The notes below the pieces were generated by a model that saw only the letters and a list, made by a program, of their open reading frames with translations, searched no databases and was not told the DNA's origin. The position numbers and the translations under genes were made by a program. DNA of 64,000 bases from Ignelater luminosus (taxonomy: Eukaryota > Arthropoda > Insecta > Coleoptera > Elateridae), in contig VTPC01000677.1 in the NCBI GenBank assembly GCA_011009095.1, forward strand, positions 176,937-240,936, read 5' to 3'. This document shows, piece by piece, positions 1 to 9,906 of this stretch (position 1 is its first letter; each line of letters starts with the position of its first letter).

Positions 1-624
1 TCCAAGTGGGTGCCGCGATTGCTTTCAATGGAACAAAAACAGCAACGAATCGACGATTCAGAGAGCTGTTTATCGCTATTTACTCGCAATAAAAAGGATT
101 TCCTGCGTCGATACGTGACCATGGATGAAACATGGATACATCATTTCACTCCGGAGTCGAATCGGCAATCATCTGAGTGGCGCATGGCTGGCGAAAGCCG
201 CCCAAAGCGTCCAAAAACGCAGCAATTTGCTGGCAAAATCATGGCGTCTGTTTTTTGGGATACACATGGCGTCATTTTCATTGACTACCTGGAAAAAGGT
301 AAATCGATCAACAGTGATTATTATATTGACTTGTTGGTACGTTTGAAGGAGGAGATCGCAGCAAAACGACCGCACATGAAGAAGAAAAAAATCCTTTTTC
401 AGCAAGACAATGACCATGCCACAAGTCCATGAAAACAATGGCAAAAATCTACGAGTTGGGCTTTGATTTGCTTCCCCACCCCCCGTATTCGCCAGATTTA
501 GCCCCCAGCGACTACTGGCTCTTTGCTGATCTCAAAAAAATGCTCCAGGGAAAAAAATTTGGCTCGAATGAGGAGGCGTTGGAAAGATTGTATCACTCTA
601 AAAGGAGATTATATTGATGAATAA
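1..624 (+). pseudogene. mariner transposase remnant, truncated at window edge
   Basis: The reading frame is open from base 1 (SKWVPRLLS...) and shows the mariner DD34D core: first catalytic Asp in VTMDETWIHH, second in FQQDN. The frame then shifts near 425 and continues from 429 with PPYSPDLAPSDYWLF, which holds the third Asp. After EEALE about 60 residues are missing; the frame changes again and the family's usual ending LKGDYIDE plus stop lies at 598-624. The N-terminal HTH half is outside the window. Two frameshifts and an internal deletion make it a dead copy. Its protein differs from the mariners at 5 kb and 45.7 kb, so it is another lineage. The sequence GGGACTTATTGAAC just downstream (about 670-685) may be a worn right terminal repeat. 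Confidence 0.9.
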
Positions 625-690
625 AAATGATTTTTGAAAAAAAAAATGTTGTTTTCGTTGTTAGTCTCGGGACTTATTGAACGATGTGTT

Positions 691-3600
691 AAGTGCAAGT
701 AGTCTAAATAGTGTAATCTTAAAGTAAAATAGTTTAGCCTCTCACTATCTGCTTGCATTTTAAACACGTGTGCTTATCGTAATTCCCTGTCATACTTAAG
801 CTATTCCTTTTAAACTCTTTGCATTTGTTATTCTTCCCATAAGCGGGAATCAAAGTAACAACTAGTATACAAATTGTTTGAACTTATAAAATATACGATT
901 AAAAATCAATTAAAATGCCTATGTGAATATGTTTAAAAGGATAAAAACAGTATCGACAGAGCAATAATGTATGTACTAGATACATACATTTATTATGATT
1001 AAGTTTTGTTGTACTTTAAAAGCTTTTGTGCTGATATCGCATACCATAACATTTCTTAAACTTTGTGTTACTCATTGCTTTTTTTGTGGCCTGATAATGA
1101 GAAAGTAAATATGCTAAAAATGGTTTTGAATCAAATAATGGAATTCTTAGGAATGGTTTTCACAAGACATTTCAGATTTTGTCACGGGATTCTCTAATGC
1201 CTCGAATTTTTTCACGTTGACAACATAAAGGCTCTCTAATACAAAGATTTAGGTTTTCTCTACACAAGTATATAACGTTCGACGAATAAGCAGCAGTTGA
1301 GCATGCCTTCTTGGAAAGACTAAATGATGGAAAGGATTTTACTTAATTGCAATAGTAATACAGGTTTAGTTTAGGAAAATTCAGTTTGATTTTTGGCGTG
1401 TTCTATGAGAAAAATACACAAATGGATTTTTTCGTTAAATAACTCACAAATGATCAATTTTTCTGTTGCTTAATATATTTCTTTTTTAAGAAGAGTATGT
1501 GTTTCGCTCTTGCCTCTCCCCATCTAGTAAAAATTTTGATTAGGAAAACACGTAGATATAAAAGATGACTTAGAGTAAAAATTATACAGAAGATTTAATT
1601 TTAATAGCTTATGCCGCTAATAAAATAGTTAAAAATAATTTTCTGTTGAACTACCAGTAAAATAGTACTGTGATTAAGTAATTCATTGTAATAAGTTATT
1701 AAAAATGGCACTAATGCTTGTTTACAAAACTCTGCAAACTTCAGTTTGTTATTTATAATCAATTAAAAAAGAACAGTGCGTCAATTGTGAAATAAAATAG
1801 AACAATGTATCCTACTTACAGTGTGTCACTTTGACGTATTCACACTATAGCACAAGGGACAAAGATAACTCTTACGTTGATACATATAAAATCATATAGG
1901 TGATCATGACCTAAACGCTTTTCGGTTTTAGATTGTTGCTGCCGCACCTATTTCAACTATTGTAAAATTGTGAAGCAAGCCTCTGCATAAAAAAATGACT
2001 CTTGACGAATTGCTTTGTGCTTGTAAATAGTAGATTTGCTATATATGTAACATTTTTTACTTTAAATAATATTTTATATTATTCGTTAGTTTTAAAGTAA
2101 ACATTGTGAACCGAAACTAAACATACTTATCTTGAAAATTTATATCATTTTATAAATAGGTATTACCTTCTATATACTTTGATTTGTTTTGAATACTTCA
2201 CGCTTTTTATAATTGTTACTGACATTAACCACCTGCACGTACTGTGTAAAGCATTGATAAGGCCAAGGATATTATAATATAGTGATGTTATTAAGTTCTC
2301 AATTAAAACTGAAAGATAACTGTCGTAAATATAATTATTGGAAAATAGAATACAATAAATAAATGAAGATAAAGTAAAGAACTATTTCTAATGAAATCTG
2401 TACCTATCGTACATACATTAAACAGAATCCATTAGTTGTCATTTGTTTCGTCTCATCGTGTCGAGGCAAGTCAATGACTTTTGAAAGAAGACCCCAAAAC
2501 TTGTAAAACGTATTATGTACTTTTAAGTCTTGTTATGTAAATGTTATAGTAATACATAATTTTATCATTATCTAACATACACAACTGTAATACTTCAAGG
2601 TTATTGTATTGTCATTAATTAAACAATTATGAATTTAAAAAAATGTTTTTCATTAAAAAAGTAATTTCAGAGAGAAGATCGAATTAGCCTTGATTTATAA
2701 GATATAAAAACTTAAAGTCAAAATATAAATACAAAAGCTTATTGCAAGAATATAAATAAATTCTAGAGGCTGATGTTAACCGCCAATACGGCACACATAC
2801 CTTGAAGTTCTATTGTACCATAAGTGACATTAGCAGTGTACTATTAGTGTCAGATATACTTCAATAATTAAATATAATACATCTAAGAGAAGAGACATCA
2901 CACCTAATTAAAATTGTTATACAGTCTACATAATTAAAATACACTTAACTAATATAAAGTTCGTTAAATATTAATAAGATGTAACTATTTTGAAATATTC
3001 AATTTATATATCAATATAATTAAGAAGTATATTTATTGCTGACAATAAAATTATTAATAACTAATTATTTTCTGTATAATGCAGTGTAGCCTAATAATTT
3101 CCTTGCTTAGCTTTTCTATTTAAAAATCACAGAATAATTATATGTAAATAATCCTCTAGTTTCAATAAAATACGTCAACTACTTTTTAAATGAAACAACA
3201 ATACTATTAAATTCACATACCTTTTTTAATCCTTAATTTCTTCAAAAATCTAAAAATGTATGTTGCTGTTCCTTTTATGCACTTTAAAATGAACAAACAA
3301 AACTTAAAATTTCATTATCTGAAATAAAATAGTTGCTTATAAATTGTTCATTAACTTTTATCAGTACATTTTAGTGATTTCAAATCGCGAAACTACGTTT
3401 GAAAACACGCCAAACTTTTCATAAAAGTATGCTACCAATATACACAAACTGAATTATACATATAGTAAGATAGAGTAAAATCGGGAGATACTAATTGTGA
3501 CAGTCCCACTATCAACATTTAATATAACGTCACTTTCCCCACTCTGCCAAATTCAGGTGTATATCATAGGACCGACTGCAAGATCCCAAGTTCTCTGCAA

Positions 3601-5012
3601 GGTATAAGTAGTTAACTGCAAAAACTCCACAATAGCAAATACAACGGCTATAAATGAATAATTAGGATAACCTTGATGGTACTAATCAGTAATCACAATT
3701 TTAACCGAATTGTGTTGCACAGTTGAGTTGCGGAAATTACCTTTGATTTTTTCAGTGTAATACAGCAAGTTCTCTCGTTTTTAATCGAGTCATAATACTA
3801 GATTATGTAACTGAATTAAGTAGCAATTGCATTAAATTTATTTAGAAATAAAGGTGCAATAACATTTTCATTTTGTTAGGTGTGTTTATGCTTAATTGTA
3901 ACTAGCATGGAAAGTCAATAAAAATATCTAAATTTTATTGAAAACTTAAGTTTTCAAAATTTTCAACTATTTAATAAAAATCTACTTAAATATTATTGTT
4001 TTATTTTGGTATAAATCTTTAATTTATGTAATCTTGATTAATTATAAATCAATACTGCCAGCAAGATTAATTAACAAGTAGTTTGTTATCGAATATTTAA
4101 TTTCTCTTTTAGGCAATATGATTTAAGAGTATTTGTGAAAATTCTATCTTTATAACGTGCTAAATGAGCTTATGAAGTATTAATCCTTACCACCAGTAAA
4201 AAACAAATAATATGCACTGCAAGACTGTAGTGAGAACAAATATATTATTTGCATATAAGATTTTGTACAGCTTCGTTTGAACTCCTTCATTCTAAAAAGA
4301 GAATCAAATCTTACTATACTTACTGTAGATTGTGACCTAACACGTAAAAGCCTGAAGGGTTTCTGAATATTTGATGTGTTTATAACCAATCTAATCAAAA
4401 GCAACAGAAACAGTGGAATGCATAATAAGAACAGGAAAGGGAAAATATTTATTTGAAATTTCTAACGACAAACTTCTTGTAAATATCTAGATAACAATCT
4501 CACGTTAATTGTTATTATATCATTGTAATTTTATAAATTACCAAAACTGGGCCCTCTTCTTGCCCTTTTAAGTGGAATATTTTCTGTGAATATGGAATAT
4601 TTAAGGTTTGCTTGAACAAAAATCTGAAATCATCCGTTGTTTTAATAACGAAAATGTGTTGGATGCAAAGAGTTTACCAAATTACAAAATATGGGAAATG
4701 GATTTTCCAACTAAGGAGCTTCGAAAAATAGTTTGACCTCTAATTCTAAATTTGCAAAAGCAAAGAAGGTTGCAAGAAGTGATAAACACAAGATTAATGC
4801 TTTCCAAGTCAGTAAATACGGGTTGTTTCGAGGATGTGTTGGATATGTCTTGAAGAAACACCGGCTACAACATTTTAAGATATGAAAGGCACCAAAGTAC
4901 ATCTGAAAACAGCTAGAAGAGATTTCCAAAACGCTCTGAAAATTTGTCCATCAAATGTACCAATAGCACATCTAATTGAGGATTTTTGACAAATATTGCG
5001 TAGATTAATGTA
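691..5012. other. AT-rich intergenic DNA, nothing recognised
   Basis: About 4.3 kb of AT-rich sequence with only short, compositionally biased open frames (for example 4180-4404 and 4711-4929 on the minus strand), no protein motif and no clear terminal repeats. I see no gene here. Confidence 0.6.
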
Positions 5013-6291
5013 CGAGGGTGGTCTGAAAAGTTTCCGACCTAACAAAGATACAAGACATTTTTTTTTATTTTTCAACATAGTCTCCTTGTAATTCTACACA
5101 CTTCTCCCAGCGATGCTCCCATCTTTGTAACCCATCCAAATAGTACTCGGCATTTTTCTCTGCAAAATAATTGTTCACGAAGGTGATTGCCTCTTCATTT
5201 GACGAAAATCTTTGTCCTCCGAACGCAATTTTTAGATGAGGGAACAAAAAGAAGTCGTTTGGGGCTAGATCTGGTGAGTAAGGCGGATGGTCAAGCAGTT
5301 CAAACCGTAATTCGTGGATTCTCGCCATGGCAACCGCTGAGGTGTGAGACGGTGCGTTGTCTTGGTGAAACAGGATTTTCTTTTTCTGCAAATGTGGCCG
5401 TTTTTTCGCAAGTTCTGCCTTCAACTTGTCAAGTAATGATGCATAGTATGCTCCTGTAATGGTTTTTCCTTTTTGAAGATAATCGATTAAAATAACTCCA
5501 TGACTATCCCAAAAAAACAGTCGCCATCACTTTCCCAGCCGAAAAAACAGTTTTTGCTTTTTTTGGAGCCGGTTCCCCCTTTGCAGTCCACTGTTTGGAC
5601 TGTATTTTTGTTTCGGGCGTATAATGGTGTATCCAAGTTTCATCTACAGTAATTAATCGGCGCCAAAACTCGGATTTATTTCGCCTAAACTGCGCCAAAA
5701 GAGCGTTGGAAATATTCATTCGAACACGTTTTTGGTCTAACGTGAGCAAACGCGGCACCCAACGCGCGGACAGCTTTCTCATGCCTAAATGTTGATTTAA
5801 TATGTGACAAACACGTTCTTTTGACATGTTCATAACCTCTGCTATCTCTCTCACTTTAATTCGGCGGTCGTCTAGCACCATTTGGTGAACTTTGGCGATG
5901 TTTTCGTCGGTAGTTGCAGTTTTTGGACGTCCCGAACGTTCATCGTCTCCCAAGCTCTTACGGCCACGTTTAAATTCAGCAGCCCAAAATTTCACTGTGG
6001 TAAATGATGGTGCAGAGTCCCCATACACAGAATCCAACTCATCTTTTATTTGCGAAGGCGTATTGCCTTTCAAAAACAAATATTTAATGACAGCTCGATA
6101 CTCGATTTTGTCCATTTTCACAAAAAACTCACATCAACTCACTCAAACGACTGTTACATAAAAACTGCGCGTCCAAAATGGCTGAAACTTTGGTGAGTAA
6201 CTGTCAACAGATGAACAACGAAATTCAGTAGCTTTATTTACGAGCGCTGCCATTTTCACGTTGAGGTCGGACACTTTTCAGACCACCCTCG
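5013..6291 (-). mobile_element. mariner element, copy A (full length)
   Basis: A 1279-bp element bounded by 28-bp terminal inverted repeats. The left begins CGAGGGTGGTCTGAAAAG at 5013, and the right is its reverse complement ending at 6291, with one mismatch in 28. TA dinucleotides at 5011-5012 and 6292-6293 are the expected target-site duplication. The transposase gene runs on the minus strand. It is closely similar to copy B at 45666-46957, differing by scattered substitutions and small indels. Confidence 0.96.
5065..6115 (-). pseudogene. mariner transposase (DD34D), one frameshift
   Basis: Two overlapping minus-strand frames together cover a normal-length mariner transposase (about 350 residues). 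Translation should start at the ATG at 6115 (MDKIEYRAVIKYLF). N-terminal HTH domains (DRRIKVREIAEVMNMS, then the linker KLSARWVPRLLTLDQ) are followed by VDETWIHH (first Asp), FHQDNAPSHT (second Asp) and YSPDLAPNDFFLF (third Asp, 34 residues after the second), ending GDYVEK. The only lesion I see is one extra base in a T run (seen as seven A on the plus strand near 5513-5519). It sends MATVF into a stop instead of WDSHG. With that one base the protein is non-functional, although TIRs and triad are intact. Copy B has the same extra base. Confidence 0.93.
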
Positions 6292-6293
6292 TA

Positions 6294-7079
6294 CAACAAT
6301 GGATAGGAGGGAGGAAGTTTAATAATTAAAAATTATAATACGAAGGGAGTTAAAAAACATTCATATGGAAAATTAAAAATAAAGGGCCTTTTTCAACATT
6401 TTAACTGTTAATTATCTTCATCTTTTAAGAATAGAAATTCTCGTTACTTTGAGCCACTTGGTAATTAAACTAGAATTATTTTTATCACTTTTCTTCTTCA
6501 GTGCCATTAGCTTAAGGTAAAGCTACCAAATTCAACATACCTTTCTTTAAAAACTAAGGCAATGTGGGATATGATCATGATCAGCACCTGCTCTAGGTTC
6601 TTAATCTTATTGCTGCTTGTAAATTACTAAGGCAAAGTTTGCATACTATAATCAAAAAAACAAATAAACAATAATAATTCATAACGAAACAATATAAATT
6701 GTAAATAGAAATAATGCACCGTCTTCACATGGATAGCGGTGTAAAAGTGTCTATCCCATTGTACTACTTCTTGCATTCTTAAATGCTGATTATTTAGCCG
6801 TTCCAGTCATTTATCTCCCTTAAAAACTTCCATAGTTATTAACAATCGGCCAATTTGATAGTACATTATGACCTCGTAGAAGGGACTTCAATATTGTAAC
6901 TTTGCATCATAGCAAACTATGTACTATCTATTTGAAAACATGGGAATGGTAATTCACGTAACTTAAATTGTCCTCGTTTGTACTGTTCATTTGTAACAAA
7001 CATTTTAATTCTTTCTGACAGCATATGTACATAAACCTGTGCAGGTAGTCCTTTTACTCATCCACCACATACTGGCTGT
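6294..7079. other. gene-free spacer
   Basis: AT-rich DNA between mariner A and the Gypsy remnant. No reading frame with recognisable protein content. The last 100-200 bases may be the worn 3' end of the Gypsy element. Confidence 0.45.
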
Positions 7080-8110
7080 TATTTAGTACTTTTTTATTTA
7101 CAAAGGGTGCTTTGTAACGTGGTTCAAGCTTGACTCAATAAAGGTTTTACTAGTTTGAACTAAAACACATTGACCTACCATAAAAGTCTTGCATTATATT
7201 CTAACTCTTTTTTTAATCATTTTAGAGAAACCATCTTTTAACCTCGCGAGATTATGTTGTGTCTCATAAGAAGAGCGTCATTAACACCATAAAGACGATA
7301 TCCAAAGAACACCTCATACAATGAATTTATTCCCAATTTTACTTCACTTATAGCTTCATCCCAACGGCTCTCAACAGAATAGAACGATTTACCTTTTCGA
7401 CCTGTGTAATTGCAACATCAACAAGTTTCGTTTAATTCCTAGACTCTTAGACTTTTAAAGTTTCTTAAAAAAATTAAACATTTCATAACTGATCCTGGCC
7501 TAGTATTTGACACGATCTTTACTAAGAAAGACAAATTTGATGAAGGTGCTGCTTACTAAATACAAATGTAGGAATGGAGTGTATTAATTTGAACATTTCC
7601 TTTTTTTGTTGTGTCAAGCCTTTTTGGTTTCTTACTAGGGGGAATCTTATTGTATAAACAAACCAAACAAGAATTAATGCACAGATTCTTATGCTATATT
7701 TTATCATAGAAGAAAACCAGTAACCTGCAGTAATGGATCCGACAATCTTATAAACAGCAAGATGTTTTGTCCGTCGTGTCGTGGTGGTACAAATCTGGAT
7801 TCATCTTTGAACAGTTTTAGGAATTACCCATTTAAGATCATTAGGTGGTAAAGGTATTCATTTTCTAAGAGGAAATTTTTATGGATGCCCTTATTTCCAT
7901 CTTTTGTCATTGGTTCGAGGATAAGGTTTTTATAATCTTTCTACATTTATTATCTTGTAGCTGAACTGTTGCAGACTGTATCCAACACCCAGTCGTTTTT
8001 CATCACATTAGCCACTATCACAACACCCCTATTTTCAAGAATTTGACAATCATTCAAAAAAAAACTTCTGCTTAATGCATCCACATGAGCCATAATCGGC
8101 AAAAGTCAAA
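7080..8110 (-). pseudogene. decayed Gypsy-type pol (RNase H end plus integrase)
   Basis: Reading the minus strand with many frame changes gives an ordered series of Gypsy pol landmarks. They are MAHVDALSRS (end of RNase H, near 8070-8100), KWVIPKTVQR and TKHLAVYKIVGSITAGYWF (integrase zinc-binding region, about 7710-7840), SCLVCLYNKIPPSKKP (about 7625-7680), and WDEAISEVKLGINS...FGYRLYGVNDALL (integrase core C-terminal part, about 7265-7365). A C-terminal stretch resembles KLEPRYKAPF...VLNNSQYVV (about 7060-7140). Order and spacing fit one Gypsy integrase. Stops and frameshifts occur every few dozen codons, so this is an old fossil. LTRs were not found. Confidence 0.7.
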
Positions 8111-8826
8111 TTCCTGTATAGTGAGCTACCGTACACATCTATCAATACTGTTAGGGAACAAGTCACTAAATCTTTTTGTATCACCAGAAGCTCTCCTCTT
8201 ACCATTATCTTAGTCTAAGGGCTTTTTGGTTACACGTTTACCAGACATTTCTTCTCGGGCACATGACGATCAAGTTTCATGACTTTTATCCGAATAACTT
8301 CTCGACTCCGAACTACTTGAGCTTATACGTTTTCCCATGATAACACCAAGCTCAAGAATTATATTGAAATGCGGAACACTTTATCTGCTGTACGTGTTAC
8401 GGGAAAAACTGGGATTAGTGACCCATCGGTAGTGTAAACATATATAAAATCGATATGCCACCTATAATGCTAGCCTTTATACAGTCGAAGACGGATCGTG
8501 AGCTAAGGGAACTTAGAGCAAGCGATAAATGATAATAATAATACGGTAATCTTAGGGAACCTAGTTTGGAATAAAAGATCTTCGTATATAGGTCAAATGG
8601 CGAGATATAAGCCGGAGTCGAACCACAGGTTCGAATAATACACAGATAAATAAAATGGAGATTATACTACACTCTAGTTAGATACTTACTTTCGCAAGCT
8701 AAACTCAAGATGGTAATTCCGTATGAGAGCAGCGACATCACTGGAGTCCAGGCCAGCTGTCCCCTGTAAGGCTCAATAAGTATGCTCATAATCCAATTAA
8801 AGATCGAAATAAGTTAATACCTAGGT
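8111..8826. other. unassigned sequence with tRNA-T-arm/PBS-like motif
   Basis: Between the Gypsy fossil and the LINE fragment. The minus strand near 8250-8350 has a short Ser-rich open stretch beginning MGKRISSSSSESRS, interrupted by stops, which could be eroded gag. At 8608-8637 the plus strand reads TGGCGAGATATAAGCCGG followed by AGTCGAACCAC. The minus strand of this is GGTTCGACTCCGGC..CGCCA, like a tRNA T-arm plus acceptor end, or equally a retroelement primer-binding site. No complete tRNA could be folded by eye. Confidence 0.3.
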
Positions 8827-9225
8827 AGATTTTGAAGTGCATGAAGAAATTGTTGGTCTGTCAGAGAAAGACAGCATTAGACACATAGATATAATTGCTA
8901 TAGATCGAATTAAGAATGTTGCGTTTATTGTAGATCTAACTGTTAGATTTGAAAGTGATTTAGATCAACCTAAATTAGTTTATGATGAACACAAAATTAT
9001 TTATAAACCTACAATTCCATACTATAAAGATAAATTTAATGTTAAAGTTATAACAATATTTGGTTATTGTTTGGATCTCGTGGAACACTTACTAATTCAT
9101 ATGTAAATCTTCGAAAGTATTTTAATATTCCTAAACATTTAGATAAAAAAATTATTTTAAAAATATTAAAATCTTCAGTATATATCCTTAGAAATCATTT
9201 ATTCGGACACAGAAATTTTTGTTAG
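8827..9225 (+). pseudogene. 3' fragment of R2-like non-LTR retrotransposon (restriction-like endonuclease region)
   Basis: The open frame (HEEIVGLSEKDS..., DIIAIDRIKNVAFIVDL, TVRFESDLDQP, KIIYKPTIPYYKDKFNVK) matches the C-terminal restriction-enzyme-like endonuclease region of R2-type LINEs. In those, a (K/R)PD-like segment is followed by DxTVRFE and a conserved YxP tail. A frameshift near 9075 moves the continuation (SRGTLTNSYVNLRKYF..., HLFGHRNFC) into another frame, ending at the TAG at 9223-9225. It is 5'-truncated, as usual for LINE copies. The family assignment rests on motif recognition only. The foldback element at 9241 begins 15 bases after the stop and may have inserted into the LINE's 3' UTR. 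Confidence 0.65.
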
Positions 9226-9240
9226 TTATTAATTTATATA

Positions 9241-9902
9241 CCGGGTGCTGCATCGGCGGACGCAACATAGGAAATCCCATGCTAATTTTGAAATGTTTAG
9301 ATATTGGCTCCCCTAATTATTTTAGCACTAGACTTTATTTAAGTTTTTTGAAGGGCATTGCAAGATGATATACACTGAGCAATTTGAGCATTTTATGATA
9401 ACTCAGTCAGAAGGTATTTGAAGAAAGGTGTGTGTATAATGCATGTTATGTGCATAGTTCAGCAGCAACATCAAATAGGCCTGTAAATTTTTACACTCAA
9501 CTATTTCTATTAATTATCTATGACAGTTTGACAATCAATTTAAATTTTAACTATAAATTATGCAACAACGGAGAAAATCACCACAATAAAGTGGTATTAT
9601 TCAGGGAACAGCATGCAGAAAGTAATTCTGGTTTTGTTAGCATTTAAATAATTGTAAGTTATAATCTAATAGCAATAAAGTTATTGATATTCGACGTTGC
9701 TGCTGTACACTGTACACATTTCTTTAAATATCTTCTAATTGAGTTATCATAAAATGCTGAAATTGCTCAGTGTATATCATCTTGCAATGCCCTTCAAAAA
9801 ACCTAAGGAGTTTCGTGTTAAAATAATTAGGAGAGCCAATATCTAAACATTTCAAAATTAGCATGGGATTTCTTATGTTGCGTTCGCCGATGCAGCACCC
9901 GG
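9241..9902. mobile_element. foldback/MITE with ~190-235 bp inverted repeats
   Basis: The left arm starts CCGGGTGCTGCATCGGCG at 9241; the right arm is its inverted copy ending at 9902. The arms stay alignable (about 90% by eye) through GAAGGGCATTGCAAGATG and TTTTATGATAACTC to about 9430 and about 9716, with weaker pairing (AGCAGCAAC/GTTGCTGCT) to about 9475 and about 9685. The loop is 200-280 bp and holds no recognisable protein. TATA flanks both ends (9237-9240 and 9903-9906), so the target duplication is probably TA or TATA. The superfamily is undetermined. Confidence 0.85.
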
Positions 9903-9906
9903 TATA

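Noticed and set aside
5187-5459. Plus-strand frames opposite the mariner transposases (also 45853-46125, 46547-46861, 39227-39742)
   Set aside because: They recur wherever the mariner is present because they are antisense shadows of the transposase.
8608-8640. A complete tRNA gene on the minus strand
   Set aside because: Only the T-arm/acceptor-like end is visible; no D-arm, anticodon arm or complementary 5' acceptor strand upstream.
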